A stretch of 64,000 nucleotides of DNA from Leeuwenhoekiella parthenopeia (lineage in GTDB: Bacteria; Bacteroidota; Bacteroidia; Flavobacteriales; Flavobacteriaceae), in assembly GCF_020782115.1 (NCBI RefSeq), contig NZ_JAJGMW010000013.1, positions 59,199-123,198 of the forward strand, written 5' to 3'. Made by a program: the position numbers and the translations under genes. Shown one piece after another: positions 1-7,584 of this stretch. The notes under the pieces are model-generated. The model did no database searches, had not been told where the DNA came from, and saw nothing but the letters and a program-made list of their open reading frames with translations. Every line of letters begins with the position of its first letter. Position 1 is the first letter of the stretch.

Positions 1-199
1 CGAGATAGCCGAAGGCGACATCCTGGCTTTTAGCAACGCCGGGGCCTATTGCTTTAGCATGAGCAGCAACTACAACTCGCGATACCGTCCTGCAGAAGTC
101 CTGTTTATAGACGGAGAAGCGCAACTCATCAGGGAGCGGGAGACCTTTGACGATTTATTAAAACATCAAATACCCTTAAAAAAAGCGGTAAAAGCCTAA
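1..199 (+). CDS. lysA: Diaminopimelate decarboxylase, C-terminal fragment
   Basis: Only the last 65 codons are in the window; the frame enters at base 2 and stops with TAA at 197-199. LysA is a PLP-dependent enzyme that decarboxylates meso-diaminopimelate to lysine, the last step of lysine synthesis, in the cytoplasm. The visible part carries the family's C-terminal signature: [12 protein letters not shown] followed by [16 protein letters not shown], then [10 protein letters not shown]. In characterised LysA the Tyr of the AGAY-type motif contacts the PLP ring and the following stretch lines the active site; here the usual Gly after AGAY is Cys, a small variation. A hairpin terminator follows, so this is the last gene of its transcript. 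Confidence 0.9.
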   Translation, partial: EIAEGDILAFSNAGAYCFSMSSNYNSRYRPAEVLFIDGEAQLIRERETFDDLLKHQIPLKKAVKA

Positions 200-236
200 A
201 AGAGCTGCGTTTAAAGCAAAGTTAAACACCTAATTA

Positions 237-268
237 AAAGCCTTTAGTACTCTCTGAAGGCTTTTTTT
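237..268 (+). terminator. Rho-independent terminator after lysA
   Basis: AAAGCCTTTAG pairs with CTGAAGGCTTT (one G-T pair) across a six-base loop and runs into seven Ts. Confidence 0.8.
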
Positions 269-332
269 GTGCCGGCCAAACATCATTGGAAAAAGAAACG
301 ATTATTTTAAATAATATTTTATAGAAATACTA

Positions 333-1052
333 ATGTATTGTTTAAATCATAGGGTATTGCTTGAAAAATTAAGTATTTTCGTTCAAAATTTTGAGATACC
401 TGTGAGCATACGTTACGCTTATATTTTGCTGCTTTTTTCTGTTCTGAGTACCCCGGTTTGTGCACAGGAAATTGCCGTATTGCATTACGAGGGAGGTGGC
501 GACTGGTATGCAAACCCAACCTCCCTGCCCAATCTGGCGGCTTTTTGTAATACCAACCTCAATACCAATCTCAATACCAAAACAGCCACAGTTAAGGCTA
601 CAGATCCCGGCATTCAGCAATATCCTTTTGTTCACATGACCGGGCACGGAAATGTATTTTTTTCAGAGGAAGCCTTGCAAAACCTGAGGGACTATCTGCT
701 TTCCGGAGGCTTTTTACATATTGATGACAATTACGGTATAGACGCCTATTTGCGTCCGCAATTGAAGCGGCTTTTTCCTCAGGAAGAATTGCAGGAACTC
801 CCCGCAGACCATCCTTTGTTTAGCAGTGCTTATCCCTTTAAAGAGGGATTACCCAAAATACACGAACACGATGGGAAAAGACCACAGGCTTTTGGCATTT
901 TTAAAGACGGAAGACTTGTTTTGCTGTACACGCTTGAATCTGATCTGGGAGACGGCTGGGAGAGTGCTGCAGTTCATAACGATCCTCCTGAAGTTCGCGA
1001 GAACGCATTAAAAATGGGTGCAAATATTATAAAATACGCTTTTGAAAACTGA
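333..1052 (+). CDS. DUF4159 domain protein with signal peptide
   Basis: A 239-residue protein (from the first ATG) that matches the DUF4159 family by its core: an ALHYEGGGDWY-like opening, FVHMTGHG, a GGFLHIDDNYG segment and a C-terminal NALKMGANIIKYA. The fold is thought to be glutamine-amidotransferase-like, but no reaction is known for the family. The hydrophobic stretch YAYILLLFSVL followed by PVCAQE is a signal peptide; it lies about 25 residues in, so the GTG at 402 is a better start than the ATG at 333 and gives a normal-length leader. The next gene overlaps its stop by 11 bases, suggesting translational coupling. Exported location is inferred; function unknown. Confidence 0.8.
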   Translation: MYCLNHRVLLEKLSIFVQNFEIPVSIRYAYILLLFSVLSTPVCAQEIAVLHYEGGGDWYANPTSLPNLAAFCNTNLNTNLNTKTATVKATDPGIQQYPFVHMTGHGNVFFSEEALQNLRDYLLSGGFLHIDDNYGIDAYLRPQLKRLFPQEELQELPADHPLFSSAYPFKEGLPKIHEHDGKRPQAFGIFKDGRLVLLYTLESDLGDGWESAAVHNDPPEVRENALKMGANIIKYAFEN

Positions 1053-1557
1053 GCAACTTACCCATTATAGCACACCAAGGCCCAACCAAAGCCTTCCGTT
1101 TGTGTTACTCTGTGACGATCTGCGCAGTCCCGCAAACCTGGGTAGCCTTTTCAGGCTTGCAGACGCGCTGGGTATAGGACATTTGTATTTTCTAAACAGC
1201 GTACCTGATTTGGAGAGTAACCGCCTTAAACGCACCTCCCGCTCGTGTGAAAAGCAGGTAGCCTTTTCGACAACCGATAAAGCCGAAGATTTAATACTTC
1301 AGCTTAAAAAAGAAAATTACACCATTATAGGACTCGAGCTTACCACAACCAGTATATCCTTAAATCAATTTGATGCACAGCCTCAAAAAATCGCACTGAT
1401 TTTAGGTAATGAGCGCCATGGTATTTCGCCTGAGTTGATACAACTTACAGATCAACTGGTTCATATACCAATGCAGGGGCAAAATAGCAGCATGAATGTA
1501 AGCCACGCCGCAGCAATTGCAGCCTTCCACCTTATAAACCACCTTAACCATGGATGA
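1042..1557 (+). CDS. TrmH/SpoU-family RNA methyltransferase
   Basis: A 171-residue SPOUT-fold SAM-dependent 2'-O-ribose methyltransferase. All three SpoU motifs are visible: NLGSLFRLADALG near residue 31, LILGNERHGIS around 120, and IPMQGQNSSMNVSHAAAIA around 140. These form the knotted SAM site. The protein consists of the catalytic domain alone, without the N-terminal substrate-binding domain of RlmB, so it is closer to TrmH/TrmL-like enzymes; whether tRNA or rRNA is the target cannot be said. The start is TTG inside the end of the preceding gene, the only start that keeps motif 1 intact. It overlaps the next gene by 8 bases, so the first genes here form one operon. Confidence 0.9.
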   Translation: MKTEQLTHYSTPRPNQSLPFVLLCDDLRSPANLGSLFRLADALGIGHLYFLNSVPDLESNRLKRTSRSCEKQVAFSTTDKAEDLILQLKKENYTIIGLELTTTSISLNQFDAQPQKIALILGNERHGISPELIQLTDQLVHIPMQGQNSSMNVSHAAAIAAFHLINHLNHG

Positions 1558-2647
1558 AGATAAATCAAAAGTCATAGCCTACGGAATCCTGAGATCTCTA
1601 GGTATTCTGGGAGGTATTGTACTGGTACTTTGGTTTTTGTATCAGATACAGGCCGTAATTATGTTTATTTGTATTGCCGCTGTCATTTCACTTGTAGGCA
1701 GGCCAATCGTCAACTTTTTAAAATACAATCTAAAATTCAGTGCAACGGGAGCCTCGATAACCACGCTCCTGCTGGTAGTACTTCTTATTTCGGGGATTTT
1801 AGCATTGTTTATACCCATTTTAATCGACCAAAGCGATCACATAAGCCGCATCAACTTTGAGGAGGTTAAACACAACGTAAACCGGCTTAATATCGAATTC
1901 AGCCGTACTCTGGGTGTTGATCAGGTTACGCTTATTGAAGGCTTTAAACAATCTGACTTTATTAAAAATTTTGATATTTCGGTTATCCCGACTTTTATTA
2001 ACGGGATTCTGGGGAATTTCAGCTCTATGGTTGTAGGTCTGCTATCTGTTATATTCATTTCCTTTTTCCTGCTAAAAGACAGCCATTTATTACTCGACAG
2101 TATTTTGGTTTTTGCCAATTATGGGGAAGAAACCCGGTTCAGACGGGTCTTTCATAAAACCAAACTATTGCTTTCCCGTTATTTCCTGGGAATTCTGCTT
2201 CAACTTTCCATCTTATTCTGCTTCTACTCGATATTGCTGGTGAGTTTTCAAATTCCCAATCCCTTTGCTATCGCGCTGTTTTGTGCGATGCTCAACGTGG
2301 TGCCTTACATCGGCCCGGTGGTAGGCAGTTTGGTAATGATGCTTTTGGTAATAAGCGGGTATTTTACGTCCGATTTTCAGGAGGTGATTTTGCCTAAAAT
2401 GCTCTATGTTTTAATAGGCTATATCATCGCGCAGCTTATAGACAATTTTATCCTTCAGCCCCTTATTTTTGGAAGCAGTGTCAAATCGCACCCGCTCGAG
2501 ATCTTTCTGGTTATTGTCATCGCAGGTCTCATTTTTGGGATATTTGGGATGGTCATTGCGGTGCCGGTTTACACGGCATTAAAAGTAATCGCCAGTGAAT
2601 TTCTTTCTGAATACAAGATCGTACAGAAGCTCACCAAAAACCTATAA
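1550..2647 (+). CDS. AI-2E family (PerM-like) membrane permease
   Basis: A 365-residue polytopic inner-membrane protein of the AI-2E transporter family (TqsA/PerM/YdiK-like). Two hydrophobic helices near residues 12-60, another at 70-90, a soluble stretch of about 80 residues, then four or five helices in the C-terminal half including PNPFAIALFCAMLNVVPYIGP, the family's most conserved loop, and a final FGMVIAVPVYTALKV helix. Members export small molecules or, in some cases, act as Na+/H+ antiporters; the substrate is not predictable, and the family name does not prove autoinducer transport. Its ATG lies 8 bases before the end of the methyltransferase gene. Confidence 0.88.
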   Translation: MDEDKSKVIAYGILRSLGILGGIVLVLWFLYQIQAVIMFICIAAVISLVGRPIVNFLKYNLKFSATGASITTLLLVVLLISGILALFIPILIDQSDHISRINFEEVKHNVNRLNIEFSRTLGVDQVTLIEGFKQSDFIKNFDISVIPTFINGILGNFSSMVVGLLSVIFISFFLLKDSHLLLDSILVFANYGEETRFRRVFHKTKLLLSRYFLGILLQLSILFCFYSILLVSFQIPNPFAIALFCAMLNVVPYIGPVVGSLVMMLLVISGYFTSDFQEVILPKMLYVLIGYIIAQLIDNFILQPLIFGSSVKSHPLEIFLVIVIAGLIFGIFGMVIAVPVYTALKVIASEFLSEYKIVQKLTKNL

Positions 2648-2651
2648 GAAT

Positions 2652-3836
2652 TTGAATTCCCTGATTTTAAAACCTGAGGTACAGGCTTATCTCAGGGAGC
2701 ATTTAAATCTTGATTCGGCTACTTTAGCCTTAAAAGGAAGTCCTTTTGAAGGAATAACCGGCGCTGAACTTGCCCAGCAACTTACCGGTATGCAAAAGAC
2801 CCAGAAAAAACTTCCGGTCTGGTTTGAAACTTCAGAAATCTTTTATCCACCCAAATTAAACCTGGAGCAGACTTCTTCCGAAGAAACGGCTGCATATAAA
2901 GCTTCCTTATTTGAAGGCGACACCCTTGCCGATTTAACGGGAGGTTATGGTGTAGACGCCCTGGCTTTTTCGAAGTCTTTCAAAAAAGTATATTACTGCG
3001 AACGTAATGAGGAGCTGACCAAACTGGTTCAACACAACTTTAAGCAACTGGGCGCTCCCCAAATAGAGGTAAAAACAACAGACAGTATCCAATTTTTAAA
3101 CGAAACCGCTGTAGATTTTGACCTCATCTATGCCGATCCTTCCCGCAGGAATGAGCGTAAAGGAAAGGTTTTTATGCTTGCAGATTGTGAGCCCAACATT
3201 CCGCAACATTTAGATTCGATTTTCAAAAAAACTAATCGGGTTATGGTCAAAACGAGTCCGTTGCTCGACCTGCAAGCCGCAGCTCAGGAGCTGAGACACG
3301 TTAGCGAAATTCATAGTGTGGCTCTAAAAAATGAAGTGAAAGAATTGCTGTTTATTTTAGAACCCGCTGCAAATTCGCGGACGTTTACAAAAATTGCGAT
3401 CAATCTGGATAGCGATTATCCCGAAGCGATAAGCCTAAGTACCGATGAAGAGCAGCAGGCAACCGCCCAATACGACAAACCCCTCGAATACCTCTACGAA
3501 CCCCATGCGGCTCTTATGAAACTGGGAGCCTTTAACTGGATTGGTCAACATTTCAATCTGGCTAAACTGGCTGCAAACACGCATTTATACACTTCTTCTG
3601 AGCTGCTGGAGTTTCCCGGAAGACGGTTTAGGATAGAACGGGTTTTAGCCTATTCTAAAAAGCTTTTGACGAAAGAATTTAAGAATCAAAAAGCCCATAT
3701 AACTACCCGCAATTTTAAAGAAAGTGTTTCGGCGATTCGGTCTAAATTCAGGATACAGGATGGTGGGGATACCTATTTATTTTTCACCACGCTTGAAGAC
3801 GGAAAAAGCCAGGTGATCGAGTGCCGAAAAGTTTAA
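2652..3836 (+). CDS. Class I SAM methyltransferase with THUMP-like domain
   Basis: A Bacteroidota-type methyltransferase of about 394 residues. DLTGGYGVDALAF is the SAM-binding motif I, VYYCERNEEL motif II, and DLIYADPSRR the catalytic (D/N)PP-like motif typical of RNA or protein N-methyltransferases. The C-terminal part corresponds to the THUMP_like domain usually attached to this family, which suggests an RNA substrate, but none is established. The open frame extends back to a GTG at 2595 inside the preceding gene; I chose TTG at 2652 because the protein then begins at the N-terminal helix with KPEVQAYL and KGSPFEG, as family members do, and starts 4 bases after the upstream stop. It converges on the heme oxygenase gene with a 4-base overlap of stops. 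Confidence 0.85.
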   Translation: MNSLILKPEVQAYLREHLNLDSATLALKGSPFEGITGAELAQQLTGMQKTQKKLPVWFETSEIFYPPKLNLEQTSSEETAAYKASLFEGDTLADLTGGYGVDALAFSKSFKKVYYCERNEELTKLVQHNFKQLGAPQIEVKTTDSIQFLNETAVDFDLIYADPSRRNERKGKVFMLADCEPNIPQHLDSIFKKTNRVMVKTSPLLDLQAAAQELRHVSEIHSVALKNEVKELLFILEPAANSRTFTKIAINLDSDYPEAISLSTDEEQQATAQYDKPLEYLYEPHAALMKLGAFNWIGQHFNLAKLAANTHLYTSSELLEFPGRRFRIERVLAYSKKLLTKEFKNQKAHITTRNFKESVSAIRSKFRIQDGGDTYLFFTTLEDGKSQVIECRKV

Positions 3837-4402
3837 ATAAGCGTATACGATTCTTTAAAAATTCCAAAGCCGAGATGCGCACCGGCAACAGCAGCCTCCA
3901 GTTCTTCAGGCGTATATTCGCGGTCTGAAACAGCAGCCTTAAAATCCTGCCAGCGCTGCATTACCTCCTGAACCTTTTTACCAAAAAAATGATGATCCAG
4001 ATCTGCATCCAGTTTTGAGCAGGACTCCAGGTTTTTGCGTATGAGCAAGCCGCCCAGCATAGAGCCTTCGGCCACATAGATCATACCCAGAAGTGCGGGT
4101 GCCGACAGCTGCCGGCTTTCAAAAGTAGGAGGTGTTTCAGCGCTATACCCAAGTTGCAGTAAATCGCGTTTTAAAGCAAGGGATTTAGAGCCGTCTGCAA
4201 AAGGTTTTAAATGTGCGGGGAGTTGCGCCTTATTTTGATCTAAAAAACCGTCGATACCGGTATAGGCATACCAGTTTTGTTTTAGTAAATCGAGGTATTG
4301 AGCCGGGGTTATAGAATGATCGAGAATAAATCGTGCGAGATTATCCTGCTCGGTTTCTTTATGAAGTACTGTTGTTTGCGTCTTTAAGTGGTCTAAAATC
4401 AT
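3833..4402 (-). CDS. bphO: Biliverdin-producing heme oxygenase
   Basis: A 189-residue soluble heme oxygenase that opens heme to biliverdin, CO and iron. The proximal heme ligand is probably His14 in TVLHKETEQDN, and YVAEGSMLGG is the distal-helix glycine motif, both expected positions. It is the last gene of an operon whose other members include a bacteriophytochrome, so its role is to supply the biliverdin chromophore; that assignment rests on gene context and known BphO-BphP pairing. The start is fixed by the need to keep His14: the ATG at 4402 lies 44 bases inside the upstream response-regulator gene in another frame, a long overlap suggesting coupled translation. No iron-uptake genes adjoin it, which argues against an iron-scavenging role. 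Confidence 0.9.
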   Translation of the reverse strand: MILDHLKTQTTVLHKETEQDNLARFILDHSITPAQYLDLLKQNWYAYTGIDGFLDQNKAQLPAHLKPFADGSKSLALKRDLLQLGYSAETPPTFESRQLSAPALLGMIYVAEGSMLGGLLIRKNLESCSKLDADLDHHFFGKKVQEVMQRWQDFKAAVSDREYTPEELEAAVAGAHLGFGIFKESYTLI

Positions 4403-4946
4403 AACCGGTTTTGAGTCGTTTTAAATCTTCCTGTATTTTAAGCATTCCTTCCCGGTGAGACATATTTTCTTTGGAAAAGTTTTCCAGAAAAAGTTCAATA
4501 TCCTTAACCAGCCGTTTGCTTTCCAGGATTTTCTTACGCACGGGGTGTACCAGGTGACCATTGTTTGTTATGGCATTAAAATACGGCTCCAGACGCTTGT
4601 GGAGGTTGCTGATATTCTTCTTAAGTATAAAGCCCGAAGCACCATTCAAAATGGTATCGGCGGCCAGTTCTTCATCATTAATGGCGCCGGTTACAAACAG
4701 AAAAGTAACCGAAGGAGCAATCTCCTGCGCTTCTTCAAGTACCTCGAGACCCGAACAGGTAGGCAGCTTGTAGTCCGACAGGATAAGGTCTGGGGTGTTA
4801 GCAGCAACCGAGCTTCTAAATTCATTCAGGTTTTTACACACCTCAACCTCAGCATTGGGATCTGCTTTAAAAATTTCACGCTTAATAAGTGTAACATCTG
4901 CCGAGTTGTCTTCAACCAGCAGTACTTTTAGGGTTTCTTGTGCCAT
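4359..4946 (-). CDS. Response regulator: receiver plus C-terminal helical tail
   Basis: A CheY-like receiver domain (residues about 6-125) with acidic LLVEDNSAD, phospho-acceptor Asp in LILSDYKLP, and Thr in FLFVTGA. The position usually held by a KP pair reads ILKKNIS. About 70 residues follow that are helical and charged (a coiled coil is likely) with no recognisable output domain, so it may act through protein contacts. The frame extends to 4964, but the ATG at 4946 begins with MAQETLKVLLVEDN, the normal receiver start, one base after the previous stop. Operon position behind a bacteriophytochrome kinase makes light-controlled phosphorylation likely; that is inference. Confidence 0.85.
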   Translation of the reverse strand: MAQETLKVLLVEDNSADVTLIKREIFKADPNAEVEVCKNLNEFRSSVAANTPDLILSDYKLPTCSGLEVLEEAQEIAPSVTFLFVTGAINDEELAADTILNGASGFILKKNISNLHKRLEPYFNAITNNGHLVHPVRKKILESKRLVKDIELFLENFSKENMSHREGMLKIQEDLKRLKTGYDFRPLKDANNSTS

Positions 4947-4947
4947 T

Positions 4948-5358
4948 CTATCTGTTGTAAACAATCCAGTAATCCATCATAGCCGGCAGGGTCCTGCTCA
5001 GGTCTGTAAATGTTTTTGGTTTTTCAATATAACTATTTGCGCCTAAATGATAGGACAACTGAATTTCGTCTTCCCGGTCAGACGAGCTCAGCATCACCAC
5101 GGGTATAGACTTGTATTCTTCAATTAATCTGATGTTTTTAAGAAGTTCAAGACCGTTTACTTTAGGAATTTTAATGTCTAAAAGTATAAGTCTGGGAAGC
5201 TCTTCCTTAAATTTAGTACTTCTTAAATACTGCAAAGCCTCTTCACCATCTGAAATGTATTTGATGAAATAATCTGGCATTTGCTTTTGAAAAATACGCT
5301 TCATCAGCGTAATATCATTCTCATCGTCCTCAACCGCTAAAATGTAATTAGATCTCAT
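4948..5358 (-). CDS. Single-domain response regulator, Rcp1-like
   Basis: A 136-residue stand-alone receiver. AVEDDENDITLMKRIF holds the acidic Mg2+ pocket, LILLDIKIPKVNG the phosphorylated Asp, VVMLSSSD the Thr/Ser switch and SYIEKPKTF the conserved Lys-Pro. The EDDENDI opening and extended C-terminal helix resemble Rcp1-type regulators that pair with phytochrome kinases in cyanobacteria and other bacteria. It starts 9 bases after the phytochrome gene ends, so it is the probable direct phosphate acceptor of that kinase. No output domain is present; it must act by phosphotransfer or by binding a partner. Confidence 0.9.
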   Translation of the reverse strand: MRSNYILAVEDDENDITLMKRIFQKQMPDYFIKYISDGEEALQYLRSTKFKEELPRLILLDIKIPKVNGLELLKNIRLIEEYKSIPVVMLSSSDREDEIQLSYHLGANSYIEKPKTFTDLSRTLPAMMDYWIVYNR

Positions 5359-5367
5359 GGCAAAAAT

Positions 5368-7578
5368 TTACTCCAAAGTAAATAAAAAGGTACTTCCCTT
5401 GCCCGGTGAACTTCTTACTTTTAGTTTTCCGTTATGCTTTTTTATGATACGTTTAACAATTGTAAGCCCTACGCCAGAGCCCGGATACTCCTTTCCTACC
5501 AGCCTGCTAAACAGTTTAAAGATGCGGGCGCGGTGACGCTCTGCATCAAAACCTATTCCGTTATCTTTTACAAAGTAGAATGGTTTTCCGTGTATATCCT
5601 CGACACCGATCTCAATCAGCGGTTTTTCGGCAGCTGCCGAATATTTTAAAGCATTGGTAAGCAGATTCTGCATTATCTGCGTCGTCATCTTGGGATCTCC
5701 ATTGACTACGGGCAATGCCTCACTAATTTTGATTTCGGTTTTGGGAAAATCTCTGGACACATTTAAAAACCGCACCAGTTCCTCTGTAACCTCTTTCAAT
5801 GAAAAATTAGTGCGCGATAAGGTAGCCTGAGTAACCCGTGAAAATTGAAGAATATCATCAATAAGATGATTCATTCGGTCTGCAGATTCGATAATCGTAT
5901 CTACAGACGACTTCCCGAAGTCGTCGAGCACATCGCTATAATCTTCTTTTATGATTTGCGCAAAGCCGTCAATACCTCTGAGCGGAGCTCTTAAATCGTG
6001 CGCGACGCTGTAACTGAAGGTTTCCAGATCTTCGTAAGCACTTTGCAGCTTTCGGTTAAGCGCTTTAACTTCTTCGTACTTTTCTAAAATGATTTCAGAA
6101 ATATCCTGCTTCAAAGCCTGCCCTGCGGCGATCTCATAATCGGCCCAGGGTTCTGAATGCCCGTCCTGTAAAACAGACCATTTGTCAAACGATTTTCGGG
6201 GCGACAACCGCACGTCATCTTCCAGAATCACCGGTTTTTCGGGATTACCGGCCCAGTTTACCGTTTCGAGCTTTTCAGTCTTAAACCAAATCAAGGCATC
6301 CTTGCGGGCAGACGACAGAAAAATGCAAAACACTCCGGAAGCTTTCGCCTTAAGGGCTTCAAACTCTTTAAAATCTTTGCCTAATGCGTTAGAGTAATAA
6401 AAATTATCTTCCAGATCTGATCTGGAAAGCGTTTTTATCAGTTTTTTGATCTCCTCTTCATCAGGTGTCTGCCCTATGGTTCTAAGTTGCCCATCGAGCA
6501 AAACTGCCCCTCCCTGAGCGTCAGTAACCTGTAACATGGTATAGTCTCCATGAACCAGACCATTTAAGACATCCCAGTCCTTGCTTATTTTTTCGAGCAA
6601 TTTGTTGCGCAAAACCGCGCTCTCATTCACTTTAAGTAAGGCCTTATTTGCCGAAGACAAAATGATGCGGCTCGATAGGACCTGCGTAAGGTATTTACAG
6701 GATTGTCTTTTGTAATAACTTATAAATTTTGGCGCATTGTGGTGACAGGCGATAAGGCCCCATAAATTGCCTTTAGAAATTATAGCCGCCGTAAGCGAAG
6801 CGCTTACTCCCATATTCTCCAGATATTCAATATGAATGGGTGAGGATGCCCGGTACTCGCTATGGGTAAGGTCTATAGGATTCTTCTGCTCCTCGCCCGA
6901 TAAAGCCTGTATGGGTACCGGTTTACTCTTGACATCGGCAATAATGCGTACGCCCTGCTTTAAAAATAGTTTCCGTGCCTGCTGCGGAATATCTGATGCA
7001 GGATATCGCAAACCCAGCCAGGACTCCATATCCGGTTCCTTTTCTTCAGAAACTACAATTCCGTCCCAATTTTCATCAAAACGATAGACCATTACCCGGT
7101 CGTAGTCGTAATATTCCTTGATCAAACTTGCCGTAAGATCGCACATCTCCTGCTCGCTCTCTGCAGCATTGAGTTCGGAAACTATGGTAGAAAGGTAGAT
7201 CTGATGTTTATACGGGTTTTCTTCGGTCTGCAAGGGCTCCAGCTCTAAAACCAGATTGCCGGCGTGTTTATGCGCTATCAACAGAAAATGCTTTTCGTTA
7301 AAAAGTACCTTTTGAGGTATGGCCTTTTCTTCATCTTCAAGTTCTGCACAAACCTCAAGCGTTTCAGCATCAAAAAAAATGGAAAGCTTTTCGCCTAAAA
7401 CATCCTTGTCTTTGTCTATCAGCTCGTGAATATTCTCGCTGCAATACTTTATATGATGGGACTCTGCATCTGCCGCGATGAGATAGCCGCAGGATTGCAG
7501 TTTGCCCAATATGTGTATGGGCTCTTTATCACAATTGGTTAGTGTAACTTCTTTAGGATATAAGGAAGAATTCCCCAT
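5368..7578 (-). CDS. bphP: Bacteriophytochrome histidine kinase
   Basis: A 736-residue soluble red/far-red photoreceptor kinase. Order: PAS (about 10-110), GAF (about 130-310), PHY (about 320-500), HisKA and HATPase_c (about 515-735). Cys16 in TNCDKEPIHILG is the biliverdin-attachment Cys used by true bacteriophytochromes. The GAF domain has PASDIPQQAR at 193-202 and the chromophore-contacting His in ACHHNAP near 279-280. The PHY tongue keeps the PRxSF motif (PRKSF, 460-464). The kinase has the H box at His527 (SVAHDLRAPL), NLLTNALKYS, DNGIGF and GSGVGL. Every hallmark residue is present, so it should bind biliverdin and switch between Pr and Pfr. It sits 6 bases after the CheB-CheR kinase and precedes two receivers and bphO. 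Confidence 0.96.
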   Translation of the reverse strand: MGNSSLYPKEVTLTNCDKEPIHILGKLQSCGYLIAADAESHHIKYCSENIHELIDKDKDVLGEKLSIFFDAETLEVCAELEDEEKAIPQKVLFNEKHFLLIAHKHAGNLVLELEPLQTEENPYKHQIYLSTIVSELNAAESEQEMCDLTASLIKEYYDYDRVMVYRFDENWDGIVVSEEKEPDMESWLGLRYPASDIPQQARKLFLKQGVRIIADVKSKPVPIQALSGEEQKNPIDLTHSEYRASSPIHIEYLENMGVSASLTAAIISKGNLWGLIACHHNAPKFISYYKRQSCKYLTQVLSSRIILSSANKALLKVNESAVLRNKLLEKISKDWDVLNGLVHGDYTMLQVTDAQGGAVLLDGQLRTIGQTPDEEEIKKLIKTLSRSDLEDNFYYSNALGKDFKEFEALKAKASGVFCIFLSSARKDALIWFKTEKLETVNWAGNPEKPVILEDDVRLSPRKSFDKWSVLQDGHSEPWADYEIAAGQALKQDISEIILEKYEEVKALNRKLQSAYEDLETFSYSVAHDLRAPLRGIDGFAQIIKEDYSDVLDDFGKSSVDTIIESADRMNHLIDDILQFSRVTQATLSRTNFSLKEVTEELVRFLNVSRDFPKTEIKISEALPVVNGDPKMTTQIMQNLLTNALKYSAAAEKPLIEIGVEDIHGKPFYFVKDNGIGFDAERHRARIFKLFSRLVGKEYPGSGVGLTIVKRIIKKHNGKLKVRSSPGKGSTFLFTLE

Positions 7579-7584
7579 AGAATC

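Noticed and set aside
2595..2651. GTG start for the THUMP-like methyltransferase
   Set aside because: It would overlap the AI-2E gene by 53 bases and add residues not seen in the family; TTG at 2652 fits better.
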